Positions 28,101-36,196 of a stretch of 64,000 bases of DNA are shown here, piece by piece. How positions within the stretch are numbered: position 1 is the stretch's first letter; each line of letters opens with the position of its first letter. The translations under genes were made by a program, and so were the position numbers. The notes below the pieces were generated by a model. It saw only the letters and a program-made list of their open reading frames with translations. It did not search any database and was not told where the DNA came from. The DNA is from Streptomyces sp. NBC_00576. Its GTDB lineage: Bacteria; Actinomycetota; Actinomycetes; Streptomycetales; Streptomycetaceae. The DNA is taken from assembly GCF_036345175.1 (NCBI RefSeq), contig NZ_CP107780.1, forward strand, positions 10,850,001-10,914,000. Direction: 5' to 3'.

Positions 28101-28420
28101 TCCCGCGTCCAGGCCGGCAACGCATGGCGTAAGCCCACCTGCGGCACACGACACAGCGCCGCGACCCGGTCCCGGGCCGCGGCGTTCAAGAACACCTCGC
28201 TGTCGCCCTGCAGAGCCCGGACGACGCCCTGCTGGCCAGCCACTTCGGTAACCGACGACAGCAGACTCCGCACCGTCAGGCCGTACCTGTCCGCGATCCG
28301 CCCCAGGAACGACAGCGTCATCTCACCCTGCAGGGGAGCCACCCGAAAGGCACCCGCGGCCAGCAACAGCGTCCCCACCCGCCCGTCTCTTGTGACAACT
28401 ATCGTGCTTCGACTCAACAA
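25157..28420 (-). CDS. TniQ fused to five helicase-associated (HA) repeats
   Basis: An open protein of 1087 residues. Residues 25-340 are TniQ-like: RVAPLQGEMTLSFLGRIA and a zinc site C135/C138 (CPGC) with C160/H163 (CPRH). From about 385 there are five tandem units (387-515, 525-665, 676-808, 823-948, 969-1075). Each unit has the pattern A.AYAA.HGHLA....GF.LG.WL..QR......D.WWN.PW...WQR, then QC..Y..LHP.Q..LL..IGIT; this is the helicase-associated repeat known from Streptomyces helicases, presumed to bind DNA. The start at TTG 28420 is the longest possible; GTG near 28378 would match the N-terminus of the other TniQ. An IS630 element sits just upstream and may have displaced its promoter. A target selector with a modular DNA-reading arm is inferred. 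Confidence 0.85.
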   Translation of the reverse strand: MLSRSTIVVTRDGRVGTLLLAAGAFRVAPLQGEMTLSFLGRIADRYGLTVRSLLSSVTEVAGQQGVVRALQGDSEVFLNAAARDRVAALCRVPQVGLRHALPAWTREEPLGPSKERPAVRLYNGVETVAAWGPACPGCVAARTGRVAPARVYLAAHQRVCPRHRCWLMNVPGSGGRVVGLAGCPEVVQAQADHRRLLHRSPVAGSAFEVAEAVTAWWWAQEWPEERLWPMRLDAAMPAGEDPQRWRILARDLVTYPETVSLATLLASRAWRLRVAADGGGHLPYRLADVPCVPGELGHRLRRPWLTERLAGCTHGALFAWTYQCIRTEGGSGDDEQRLWQVPLALRPRPLADVLAGYQRRKTAGTEGLPAQKRLRGHSVHAEGAFAAGLAHARTYAAQHGHLATQRDTRVGSFALGKWVHNQQAHALVLPEEKAAALKEVDLWWNIPWSVKWQRSYYRARDHVRRHGPLNAVDGFPDTHMLTGEWLYLQCTDYSSLHPQQRRLLADIGLTAQAAGSARPRRTSRTAGIDKAVDCARAFAAEHGCLALATKNISYQGFLLGKWLTAQRCLTRRQDEPGAHLQVLDAIDVWWNPPWSLTWQRTWHRIRAHARDRHQGAAERSWPDGSDSWATWLSVQCTGYKQLHPLQQRLLAEIGITTETAAACPHEIIAQLCGTGPGLAHARTYAAAHGHLATPLKACPEGFPLGRWLSEQRHQAREHHRSTGGTWPVSTLLAALDPWWNPTWSLEWQRHWTRVRERSESASAADGGGTGIADLEKELADWLRRQCTDYGTLHPEQHRLLTKIGITAETARAAQPPALRVGPGLLDTALAQACTYAAEYGHIAAPVSTVLDGFPLGKWLAWQRRRAGQGHLSPTRAEALTLIDPWWNPPWPLQWQQAYHRLRTAATGADGVPATNLPRGLCRWIRVQQESWEHLHPGQQDLLTALGITPDAVVGERPAPATRSYPASPGIDHARAYAARHGHLTPDKHTRQDGFPLGRWLGQQRRKARAGVLSTTTIEALTALDPWWNPPWPYTWHRTWQQYRPDTPRATRWITAQRQAWPLLHPAQQQLLAGLGLNPDGPGPAASD

Positions 28421-28437
28421 GTGTGACTGAGCGCTCT

Positions 28438-29595
28438 AGAGATCTTTAAGGGTGTGGGTTACGTGGGGTCGTGACGGTTGTCGTGGGCTGCGCTATGCCG
28501 GAGGGATGAGGTATCCCGATAGCGGAGGGCTGACGGCTGAGGAGCGGGTCCGGCGTGAGCGGGTCCGGTTGGCGGCGGCTGATCTGATCGAGGCCGGGGC
28601 CAGTGACGGGGAGGTGGCCCGGCGGTTCAGGGTGACCCGGATGTCGGCGAACCGATGGCGGCGGGCGTTGGCTTCGGGCGGTCGGCAGGCCCTGGTCTCC
28701 AAGGGCCCCGGCGGTGCCCGCTGCAAGCTCGATGCGGGTCAACTACGCGGGCTGGAAGCGGTGTTGGACGCCGGCCCGGCCGCTGCCGGCTGGAGCGACC
28801 AGTGCTGGACCCTGGCGAGGATCGCCGAGGTCGTGCGCCGCCGGTTCGGCGTCGAGTACACCCTGGCCGGGATGGACCTGCTGCTGCACCGCATCGGCTG
28901 GAGCGTGCAGGTTCCCTCCCGCAAGGCCACCGAGCGCGACGAGGAGAAGATCGCTGCCTGGAAGGACGAGCAGTGGCCCGTCATAAAAAGACGGCGGCGG
29001 ACCTGGGCGCCTGGCTCTGCTTCGAGGACGAAGCCGGCCAGGGCCTGAGGCCGCCCAAAGGCCGAACCTGGGGCCGCCGAGGCCACACACCCGTCGTGCG
29101 GGTCACCGCCGCAGGCACCAAACGCGTCTCCATGGCCGCACTGATCTGCACGAAGTCCGGCCATCGGTCCCGGCTGATCTACCGCATCCACCTCGACCGC
29201 GGCCCCGCCAAAGGCCGGCGCAAGGGCTTCACCGAGACCGACTACGCCCGTCTGCTGGATGCCGCACACCAGCAGCTCGGCGGCCCGATCGTCCTGGTCT
29301 GGGACAACCTGAACACGCACGTCAGCCGCACCATGCGGCAGCTGATCGACGCCTGATTATGGCTGACCGTCTACCAGTTGCCGCCGTATGCACCCGAGTT
29401 CAACCCGGTCGAGGGCGTGTGGTCGCACCTGAAACGGTCCCTGGCCAACCTCACCAAACACAGCCTCGACCAGCTCACCACGCTGGTGAAGACCCGGCTC
29501 AAACGGATGCAGTACCGACCCCACCTCATCAACGGCCTCATCGCCAAGACCGGCCTCGACTTCCAACCGCCGTAACCTCAGCCATTGAAGATCTC
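28438..29595 (+). mobile_element. IS630-family insertion sequence, complete ends, TA duplication
   Basis: Terminal inverted repeats start GAGATCTTTAAGGGTGTGGG on the left and GAGATCTTCAATGGCTGAGG (reverse strand) on the right. Both ends are flanked by TA (28436-28437 and 29596-29597), the target duplication expected for IS630/Tc1 elements. Length 1158 bp. The transposase gene inside is broken. Confidence 0.88.
28506..29575 (+). pseudogene. IS630-family transposase, broken
   Basis: From ATG 28506 an HTH domain (EVARRFRVTRMSANRWRRAL) runs to WPVIK near 28988. The DDE part continues in the +1 frame (KKTAADLGAWLCFEDEAGQG, then IVLVWDNLNTH) and, after an in-frame TGA at about 29354-29356 (following QLIDA), ends with LPPYAPEFNPVEGVWSHLK. 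The shift occurs at an A5 run and could be programmed; the TGA in place of a conserved Arg codon is a disabling mutation. Not active in cis. Confidence 0.85.
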
Positions 29596-29789
29596 TAGTT
29601 GGCGGGTAAGCGTTGGCGGCACGAGCGAGGCCCGGGCGGTGTCCTTCGGGTTCCTCAGCCGTGACGCGGTCGTTGGAACCTGTCCACCAGGCGGTGTCCT
29701 GGCGATCCAGAGCGCTGGCGCCAGGTTTAGCCGAAAATGACGACGAACACGATCGCCTAACTGGCCGCGAAGGGCACTGAGCAAGCTAG

Positions 29790-30280
29790 TACTACAGCCT
29801 CAGATCATGTGACTGGTGATCGGTGCTGATCGTTGTCCGGTCATGCTGACGGATGTGAGTGCGGAACACGTTGAGGGGTGGGCGGAGGAACTGGCTGCCC
29901 TGACAAGTGGGTTGGGGTATCTGTTCGCCCGGCCGGAGCCGCGGGAGGTGTTCGCCGATCTCATCGAGGGGCTGTTGTCGGACCTGGGCCGAAAGAACGG
30001 CTGGACGATGGCGGGGAGGGCCGGACATGCCACCCCGCACCGGATCCAGAAGTTCCTGGGCGAGGCGTCCTGGAGCGCGGAGGGACTGCTGGCCGAGGTG
30101 CAGGCTTACGTGGCACGGGAGTTGGGGGATCCGGGCGCGACGCTGGTGCTGGACGACACCCAGGTGATCAAGAAGGGTGACAAGTCCGTCGGGGTCGCCC
30201 ACCAGCACTGCGGGGCGACCGGTGACGTCCGCAACTGTCAGGTCATGGTGATGCTCACCTACGCCGCCGCGCGCGGCGGC
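29790..30280 (+). mobile_element. IS701-family element, 5' remnant
   Basis: CTAG at 29786-29789, followed by TACTACAGCC, looks like an IS701-type left end. A 5' transposase fragment follows, and the element is cut off near 30280 where the IS21 element begins. The right half is not seen in the window. Confidence 0.55.
29843..30276 (+). pseudogene. IS701-family transposase, N-terminal fragment
   Basis: About 145 residues from ATG 29843 (GWAEELAALTSGLGYLFARP, then LVLDDTQVIKKGDKSVGVAHQ, then GDVRNCQV), typical of IS701 transposases, including the first catalytic Asp (LDDTQ). The frame leaves the family sequence after TYAAARG, where the IS21 element starts, so about two thirds of the protein is missing. 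Confidence 0.8.
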
Positions 30281-30430
30281 GTAGTGGCTGTGCGCGTGAG
30301 TAGTGACACCGCCTGTCGGTCAGCGACGACACCACCCCGCCTCATCGGAGAGCGGTATCGCTGAGTTTTGCCACCACCCTGGTGCTTGCGGTGGGACCAT
30401 CGAAGTGCACCGCGTGGTGAGGGGGCATGG

Positions 30431-32086
30431 ATGCCGCCGAAGTCCAAAGTTGATCTGTACGCGGCGATCCGTCGTGATTCTCGGGCCGGTCTGTCGAACC
30501 GGGCTTTGCAGCACAAGTACGGGGTGGGTTTCCGCACGGTGCAGAAGGCTCTGACCTCGGTCTGGCCGGAGCCGCGCAAGAAGCTTCCGCCGCGCAGGAC
30601 GCGGCTGGACCCGTACAAGGGGCTGGTCGACGAGATGCTGCGGGCGGATCTCACCGCGCCGCGCAAACAGCAGCACACTGCCAAGCGGATCTTCGACCGG
30701 CTGGTTGCCGAGCATGGCGCGGCCGACATCACCTACGGGATCGTCCGCGCCTACGTCGCGGAACGTCGCGAGGAGATACGGATCGCGGCGGGCCGGGGCA
30801 TCGCGAAGGCGTTCGTGCCGCAGTCCCACCGGCCGGGAGCCGAGGCGGAGGTCGACTTCGGGGATGTGACGATCCGTCTGGCCGGCGAGCAGGTCAAGTG
30901 CAGCCTGTTCTCCTTCCGTCTGTCGTACTCCGGCAAGGCGGTGCATCGGGTGTCCGCCTCCGGCGGCCAGGAGGCGTTCTTCGAGGGGCATGTCCACGCT
31001 CTCAGCGTGCTGGGCGGGGTGCCGACCGGCAAGGTCCGCTACGACAACCTCAACTCGGCCGTCGCCCAGGTGTTGGGCTTCAACCGGGCCCGGGTGGAGA
31101 CGGAACGGTGGACCGCGTTCCGCTCGCACTTCGACATCGAGGTCTTCTACTGCCGTCCCGGCATCGAGGGAGCACACGAGAAGGGCGGGGTGGAGGGGCA
31201 GATTGGCTACTTCCGCCGCAACCACTTCGTCCCCGTTCCCGTGGTCGGCTCGCTGGCCGAACTGAACGCGATGGTCGACCGCTGGGACGAGGAGGACGAC
31301 GCCCGGCGGATCCGCTCCCGCCCGCGGACGGTCGGCGAGTACTTCGCCGCGGAACAGCCGTTGCTGAAGCCGTTGCCGACGGAGCCGTTCGAGACGGGCA
31401 GGCTGTTCGCGCTGCGGGTGGACCGCTACGGCCAGATCAGCGTCCGCACCAACCACTACTCGGTGCCGGTGCGGCTGATCGGAAGACGGGTGCGCGTGAT
31501 GCTGCACGCCTCCGAGCTGGTGGTCTACGACGACGGCGTCGAAGTCGCCCGGCACGAACGGCTGATGACCAAGGCTGGGTCCCGACTGGTGCTGGACCAC
31601 TATCTGGAGGCACTGATCCGCAAACCGGGAGCGCTGCCCGGCTCGACCGCGCTGGAACAGGCCCGCTCGGCGGGGAAGTTCACCCCGGTCCACGACGCCT
31701 GGTGGGCAGCGGCCTGCAAGGCCCACGGCGATAGGGACGGCACCCGGGCACTGATCGAGGTCCTGCTGCTGGGCCGGCACATGCCCCACGAGCACCTGGT
31801 CGCCGGACTCGCCGCGGCCCTGCGGGCGGGAGCGATGACCTCGGACGCGGTCGCGTTGGAGGCCCGCAAGGCAGCGGAGGCCGACGACACCACCGCTCCG
31901 GCGGTGCTGCCGGAAGGGCCGGAGTCCGACCGGTTCGGGCATCCGAAGGTCACCTCCCTGACCGAGCGGAGAATGGCGCACCTGCCGCCGGACACCCGGC
32001 CGCTGCCCTCGGTGGCCGTCTACGACCAGTTACTGCGACGACGCCGGCCGGGCGGCCGGCCCCGACCCGAGGGAGAAGAGCCGTGA
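30431..32086 (+). CDS. istA: IS21-family transposase IstA
   Basis: A 551-residue IstA. N-terminal HTH (AAIRRDSRAGLSNRALQHKY), integrase core with AEAEVDFGDVTI (first Asp), VRYDNLNSAV (second Asp) and a Glu in KGGVEGQIGYFRR; a C-terminal beta domain follows. ATG 30431 is preceded by GAGGGGG. The stop overlaps istB (GTGA). The gene itself looks intact, although its helper is interrupted. Confidence 0.92.
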   Translation: MPPKSKVDLYAAIRRDSRAGLSNRALQHKYGVGFRTVQKALTSVWPEPRKKLPPRRTRLDPYKGLVDEMLRADLTAPRKQQHTAKRIFDRLVAEHGAADITYGIVRAYVAERREEIRIAAGRGIAKAFVPQSHRPGAEAEVDFGDVTIRLAGEQVKCSLFSFRLSYSGKAVHRVSASGGQEAFFEGHVHALSVLGGVPTGKVRYDNLNSAVAQVLGFNRARVETERWTAFRSHFDIEVFYCRPGIEGAHEKGGVEGQIGYFRRNHFVPVPVVGSLAELNAMVDRWDEEDDARRIRSRPRTVGEYFAAEQPLLKPLPTEPFETGRLFALRVDRYGQISVRTNHYSVPVRLIGRRVRVMLHASELVVYDDGVEVARHERLMTKAGSRLVLDHYLEALIRKPGALPGSTALEQARSAGKFTPVHDAWWAAACKAHGDRDGTRALIEVLLLGRHMPHEHLVAGLAAALRAGAMTSDAVALEARKAAEADDTTAPAVLPEGPESDRFGHPKVTSLTERRMAHLPPDTRPLPSVAVYDQLLRRRRPGGRPRPEGEEP

Positions 32087-32874
32087 CCGTCAAACGCCAC
32101 CGTGGCCTGACTGAGCAGGCCGCCGACGCGGCCATCGAGGCATCCTGCAAGGCGCTGCGACTGCCCACGATCCGGGGCCAGTTCGCCGACATCGCCGAAG
32201 ACGCGGCCAAGGGCCAGATGACCTACCGCGGGTTCCTCGCGGAACTGCTGCTGGCCGAGTGCGACGACCGGGCCCGCCGACGTTCTGAGCGCCGGATCAA
32301 GGCCGCCTCTTTTCCCCGGGAAAAGTCTCTGCGGCAATTTGATTTCGACGCCAACCCGAACATCGACCCGGCCGTCATCCACACCCTCGCATCCTGCGAA
32401 TGGGTGAAAAAGGGCCTGCCGCTCTGCCTCATAGGAGACTCCGGCACCGGGAAGTCCCATCTGCTGATCGCGCTCGGAACCGAGGCCGCGATGGCCGGCT
32501 AACGGGTGAAGTACGTCCTGGCCACCAAGCTGGTCAACGAGCTGGTCGAGGCCGCCGACGAGAAGGTCCTGACCAAGACGATCGCCCGCTACGGACGCGT
32601 CGATCTCCTCGCGATCGACGAACTCGGATACATGGAACTCGACAAGCGGGGCGCCGAGTTGCTGTTCCAAGTTCTCACCGAACGGGAGGAAAAGAACAGC
32701 GTCGCCATCGCCTCCAATGAAAGTTTTGGAGGGTGGACAAAAACGTTTACCGACCCCCGGCTCTGCGCAGCCATTGTCGACCGTCTCACCTTCGGCGGGA
32801 ACATCATTGAGACCGGCACCGACTCCTTCCGCCTTGCCCAGACCCGAGCCAGGGCCGAGCAGCACTCCGACTGA
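32083..32874 (+). pseudogene. istB: IS21-family helper ATPase IstB with in-frame stop
   Basis: The DnaC-like ATPase starts at GTG 32083. Walker A GDSGTGKSHL is present, then TAA at 32500-32502 interrupts the same frame after AAMAG; the frame resumes at once as RVKYVLATKLVNELVEAAD with Walker B DLLAIDELGYM. A Tyr codon (TAC) changed to TAA explains the break. Translation could restart at GTG 32506, but Walker A and B would then be on separate chains, so the product is probably dead. Confidence 0.85.
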
Positions 32875-32971
32875 CGATCACAACGGGCTCTCTTCGACAG
32901 GAGCCTGTCCTGTCAGGCCCAAAGGAAATCATTCGCTGCCCGAGGCTGGCGCTTCTAGCCTGCATCGGGTG

Positions 32972-33463
32972 ATGAAAGCTGATGACGTGTTGTTCGTCCT
33001 GGCCTTGTTGCGGCGGGCGAAGGTGGATGTCTGGGTCGGTGGAGGATGGGGGATCGATGCTCTGCTCGGTGAGCAGACCCGGGACCATCGCGACCTGGAC
33101 TTGATGCACCGGCAAGACCAGGAAGCCGCTGCGTTGGCGGCCCTCTCGGCGGAAGGTTTCGTGGAGAGCCTGGACTGGAGGCCCATCCGATTCGTCGTGA
33201 CGGCCCCGGACGGGCGAGAGATTGACCTTCATCCGCTGGTCTTCTCCGACGACGGCTCAGCGGTGCAGGCGTCACCCGATCCGCAGCGTCCTTTCGTCTA
33301 TCCCTCAGCATGCTTCGTGACGGGGACCGTCCAGGGGACGCCCGTCCCGTGCTTGTCCGCCGAGCAGCAGGTCTACTTCCACCAGGGATACGAACCATCG
33401 GAACGCGATCGGCACGACATGGCGCAGCTCCGCCGCACCTTCGGGATCGCCACGCACTTTTGA
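32972..33463 (+). CDS. Aminoglycoside/lincosamide-type nucleotidyltransferase
   Basis: A 163-residue protein with the nucleotidyltransferase motif VGGGWGIDALLG (about 23-34) and the metal-binding HRDLDL (about 40-45), then GREIDLHPLVF supplying the third acid. The size and order fit small ANT(2'')/LnuA-like enzymes that add a nucleotide to an antibiotic hydroxyl. ATG 32972; a GTG at 32969 overlaps it out of frame. It lies between an IS21 and an ISL3 element, as mobile resistance genes often do, but the substrate is unknown and many such proteins have no proven resistance role. Confidence 0.75.
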   Translation: MKADDVLFVLALLRRAKVDVWVGGGWGIDALLGEQTRDHRDLDLMHRQDQEAAALAALSAEGFVESLDWRPIRFVVTAPDGREIDLHPLVFSDDGSAVQASPDPQRPFVYPSACFVTGTVQGTPVPCLSAEQQVYFHQGYEPSERDRHDMAQLRRTFGIATHF

Positions 33464-33533
33464 CCCAAGTTGTGGGCCGAGGCTCTTTCGAAGACCGATC
33501 AAGGAAGGAGGCCCGAGCAACCCGAGGCGGTGT

Positions 33534-33574
33534 CAAAACTCGGCTCTGGCAGCGATCACGGGGAGCCGTCACGG
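33534..33574. repeat. Left target duplication and outer inverted repeat of the ISL3 unit
   Basis: CAAAACTC followed by a 33-bp terminal repeat identical in reverse to 36113-36145. Sequence homology to the transposase-proximal end continues for a further 20-30 bases (around TTCGATTC), showing that this end derives from the upstream end of a related ISL3 element. Confidence 0.88.
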
Positions 33575-33776
33575 CGAGTGATGTTGCCGTTCGATTCGGA
33601 GGCGTCGCAGGGCTGTCGGCCGGGAGCCTGCCGGTACTCGGGGTATCCCGGTGCGGGTGTGCGGTCGGCTCGGCTGCTGGATGTGGCCGCCGGGCCCGCG
33701 CCGCGGGTTGTTCAGCCCAGCGTGGCCATCAGAGCGGTGGCATACGCATCCAGTCGTTTCTCCACAGCCCGCGTCG

Positions 33777-34160
33777 TCAGCTCCGTCTTCCCTCAGCGAT
33801 GTCACGGTGCTGGCTGCTCTCGCTGTCCAACTCGACGGCGAGGCGCCAGATGTCAGCGCCTGACAAAGCAGCAACGTAGTCCAGCCATGCATTGCCTCTG
33901 CCGGTGCCGGCAGACCTAGGGGCCTTGGGGGCGGTTTCGCGTCGCGTCCGCTCCTCCGCCTCGAATTCCGCAAACTTCAGCAACATTTCGACCGCGAGTG
34001 GCGCAATGTCGGGTCGGCGCAGGAGGTTGCTGGCATACGGCACGAGCTCGGGCCTCATGGTGAGAAACCGCTCGACGGCAATCCGACGTTCTTCGGGGAT
34101 CTCCGGGAACTGATCACAGACGGGTCGGTCGGAAGCCGGCTCTGGACGATCGACGCTCAT
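33777..34160 (-). CDS. ISL3 passenger protein 2, unknown function
   Basis: A 127-residue charged, helical protein (EERRIAVERFLTMRPELVPYASNLLRRP, read in parts, then LLKFAEFEAEERTRRE and WLDYVAALSGADIWRLAVE). No known domain recognised. ATG 34160 overlaps the stop of the small upstream gene (ATGA), a typical coupled pair. Both genes lie inside the ISL3 unit and run in the same direction as its transposase. Confidence 0.6.
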   Translation of the reverse strand: MSVDRPEPASDRPVCDQFPEIPEERRIAVERFLTMRPELVPYASNLLRRPDIAPLAVEMLLKFAEFEAEERTRRETAPKAPRSAGTGRGNAWLDYVAALSGADIWRLAVELDSESSQHRDIAEGRRS

Positions 34161-34348
34161 TTCGTGCTCCTCACCAACCTTGCCCGATCCGGCACATCGA
34201 TCTTGTCATTGTCCACACCGCTGGCCATCGCCACCAGAGCCGTCATGCTGCCGCTGGCCCCCAACCACCGCCACATTGCGCTCCGCCACCACGAAGGTCC
34301 CAATTCAGGACGGCCCACGGGGCCAAAAACAAGACACCTGATCTTCAC
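34157..34348 (-). CDS. ISL3 passenger protein 1, small, unknown function
   Basis: A 63-residue protein from GTG 34348 with GGGGTGA 5 nt upstream; a TTG directly before it is an alternative. It has a short hydrophobic middle (SMTALVAMASGV). The stop overlaps the next passenger gene by 4 nt. Nothing recognisable; the coupling to its neighbour is the main argument that it is real. Confidence 0.45.
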   Translation of the reverse strand: MKIRCLVFGPVGRPELGPSWWRSAMWRWLGASGSMTALVAMASGVDNDKIDVPDRARLVRSTK

Positions 34349-34414
34349 CAATCACCCCAGCACTGGGGGAGGTTGGAGATTCTGGCAGTGGTCGCGGGGA
34401 GTCGTCACGGTCGG

Positions 34415-35983
34415 TTACTGAAGCAGGATCAGCTTTCGGAGTAGTTCGAATTCGGCACGCCCGTATAGCTGCCTTTTGATTTTTTTGATGCGATTGACGG
34501 CACCTTCCGTGCCGCCGGAGCTCCAGGACAGGGTGAGGCCGGCGGTGACGGCGTCGAAGTCGCTGTTCATGCTGCGGGCGTAGCCGGTCAGTCCGGGCAG
34601 GTCGTCCCGGACGACGGCGTCGATCCAGTCGGGGAGCAGGGTTCCGAGGTGACAGGTGAGGATCTCGCCGAAGTCGCGGATGTGCTGGTGAGCGGCCTCC
34701 AGTTCGGGGCATCGGGCCAGGATCGACTTGAGGTGCTGATGTTCTTCTTCACTGAGCGTGGTGGGGTGGCGGGTGAGCCAGCCGGTGACCCTCCGGACGC
34801 TGGGTGGTGCGGGCGCCGGGGTGCCGGCCTTGGGCCGGAAGGCCGCGAGGTAGTCGCGGACGGAGGCGTATCCGTCGGGGTAGCCCTGTTCGGTGATCTC
34901 GCGGTGCAGGGCGATGGCGTTCGTGCACCCTTGTGACCATCGGCGTTGCAAGTAGGGCTTGTAGGGATCGAGCTTGCTCGGCCGCAGTGGCATCCCGACG
35001 ATCATGTCCTGCCAGCGTGCGGCGTGCGCGTACCTCAACACCGTTTTCCGGCCCCACCCAAGATGCCGGGCGATCGCGCGGAGGCTGTGTCCCTGCGCGA
35101 TCAGCTCGTGGACCTGGGCGTGAGCGGCCCGCTTGCGTTCCGCGCGCGGTCCGGTGGGATCCGCCGCCACCGCAGGCTCGGTGCCGTCCGCCGGTATCGG
35201 GGCCGGTTCTTGCAGGCAGGAGCGGTGGGCGCCGACGGTCTTCTCCACGGCCCGGCCGAGGCCCTGCCAGAGGTGGAAGCGGTCGGCGACCTGGACCGCT
35301 TCCGGGGCGCCGAGCCGGGAGCCCTCCGCGTAAGCCCCAGCCCTGTCCCGGCAGATGACCTCCACGCCCGGGTGCGCGGTGAGCCAGTCGGCCAGCGGTC
35401 CTGCCTCGCGGCCCGGGAGCACGTCGATGACTTGGTGCGTCTCACCATCGGTAATCACCGTCGCGTACCGGACACCGCGGCGGGTGGCGAAATCATCGAC
35501 ACCGAGGACCCGCGGGGTGTCGTGGAGCGGGTCAGGCATCGCCCGGACGCGGTTCAGCAGCCCCATTCGCCCCGCGGTCAGCCCCAGGGCAGTAGCCATC
35601 CTGGACCCGGCGCGGCCCGCCAAGGCGAGCGCGACTCGGTCCAGGAGCTCGCCGAGCCGGTCAGTGCACCGCGCGTACGGGCTGGTCAGCCCCGATATCT
35701 GCTCAGCGAATGTGCGCTGGGAGCAAGCCGGATCGACGCACACGAAGCGTCGCACGGACAGTAGGATCCGTACGGCGTGCCCGGCCAGCGGAAGATCCTG
35801 CAGCTGTCGCTCATAGCGGTCGTGCACCCGTGCCGACGCCCGGCCGCAGGACGGACACACGCCTTCACCACTCCGGCCGGCCAGCCGCACCATCAGTCCA
35901 CTCACCCCGTGCACTGCGGCGGTGATCAGCACCTCGACGCCCTCGAACAGCACGTCCTGCCAGGAGATCTCGTCGTGGTCCAT
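34415..35983 (-). CDS. ISL3-family transposase
   Basis: 522 residues from ATG 35983 (AGGA upstream); the frame is open to 36148 through the inverted repeat, so a longer start is possible. N-terminal zinc motif CPSCGRASARVHDRY, then an HTH, then the DDE region: VLGVDDFATRRGVRYATV and VICRDRAGAYAEG, and a C-terminal SNDFDAV-like region ending in SSGGTEGAVNRIKKIKRQLYG, as in ISL3 (TnpA of IS1096/ISL3 type). The gene looks intact. Confidence 0.9.
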   Translation of the reverse strand: MDHDEISWQDVLFEGVEVLITAAVHGVSGLMVRLAGRSGEGVCPSCGRASARVHDRYERQLQDLPLAGHAVRILLSVRRFVCVDPACSQRTFAEQISGLTSPYARCTDRLGELLDRVALALAGRAGSRMATALGLTAGRMGLLNRVRAMPDPLHDTPRVLGVDDFATRRGVRYATVITDGETHQVIDVLPGREAGPLADWLTAHPGVEVICRDRAGAYAEGSRLGAPEAVQVADRFHLWQGLGRAVEKTVGAHRSCLQEPAPIPADGTEPAVAADPTGPRAERKRAAHAQVHELIAQGHSLRAIARHLGWGRKTVLRYAHAARWQDMIVGMPLRPSKLDPYKPYLQRRWSQGCTNAIALHREITEQGYPDGYASVRDYLAAFRPKAGTPAPAPPSVRRVTGWLTRHPTTLSEEEHQHLKSILARCPELEAAHQHIRDFGEILTCHLGTLLPDWIDAVVRDDLPGLTGYARSMNSDFDAVTAGLTLSWSSGGTEGAVNRIKKIKRQLYGRAEFELLRKLILLQ

Positions 35984-36196
35984 GTCCTGGGCATCGCCCC
36001 GGACGGTACGAAACAGCTCGCACTCACCACACCTGATGGAGCGCCACATATGGCGATTCGGGCTGAGGCGCGCCCCGGCGTGCAGTCCGGAATCGAACAG
36101 CCCCTTCACCGACCGTGACGGCTCCCCGTGATCGCTGCCAGAGCCCAAAACTCACCGACATTATCGAACCCACGGAGCAGGAACCGCTGTCAGAAC

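Larger units (their letters stand above)
30281..32880 (+). mobile_element. IS21-family element (istA/istB), ends not precisely defined
   Basis: An istA/istB pair inserted into an IS701 element. The left boundary is placed where the IS701 transposase frame is broken, near 30280. I could not find a matching inverted repeat on the right, so the right end is approximate and may be lost. Confidence 0.6.
33542..36145. mobile_element. ISL3-family transposable unit with two passenger genes
   Basis: The outer ends are perfect 33-bp inverted repeats (33542-33574 and 36113-36145, beginning GGCTCTGGCAGCGATC). They are flanked by an identical 8-bp duplication CAAAACTC (33534-33541 and 36146-36153), which is what ISL3 elements generate. 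A diverged third copy of the end (GATTCTGGCAGTGGTC, from 34378) lies just after the transposase stop. Thus an ordinary ISL3 element plus about 0.8 kb with two genes moved as one unit, using the outer end. Confidence 0.85.

Noticed and set aside
26984..28132. Long rightward open frame within the TniQ-HA gene
   Set aside because: Antisense shadow of the repeat-rich coding strand; no domain or ribosome binding site.
14096..28437. Search for terminal inverted repeats and a target duplication of the Tn7-like island
   Set aside because: I compared 14.1-14.3 kb with 20.97-21.3 kb and 28.38-28.44 kb by eye and found no convincing repeats; the right side is disturbed by IS630.
29598..29785. Possible missing 5' half of the exported protein gene truncated at 14.1 kb
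   Set aside because: No signal peptide or matching frame on the minus strand; the other half is not in the window.
33542..33700. First read as an isolated remnant of an ISL3 end
   Set aside because: The flanking CAAAACTC and identical 33-bp repeat at 36113-36153 show that it is the true outer end of a larger unit.
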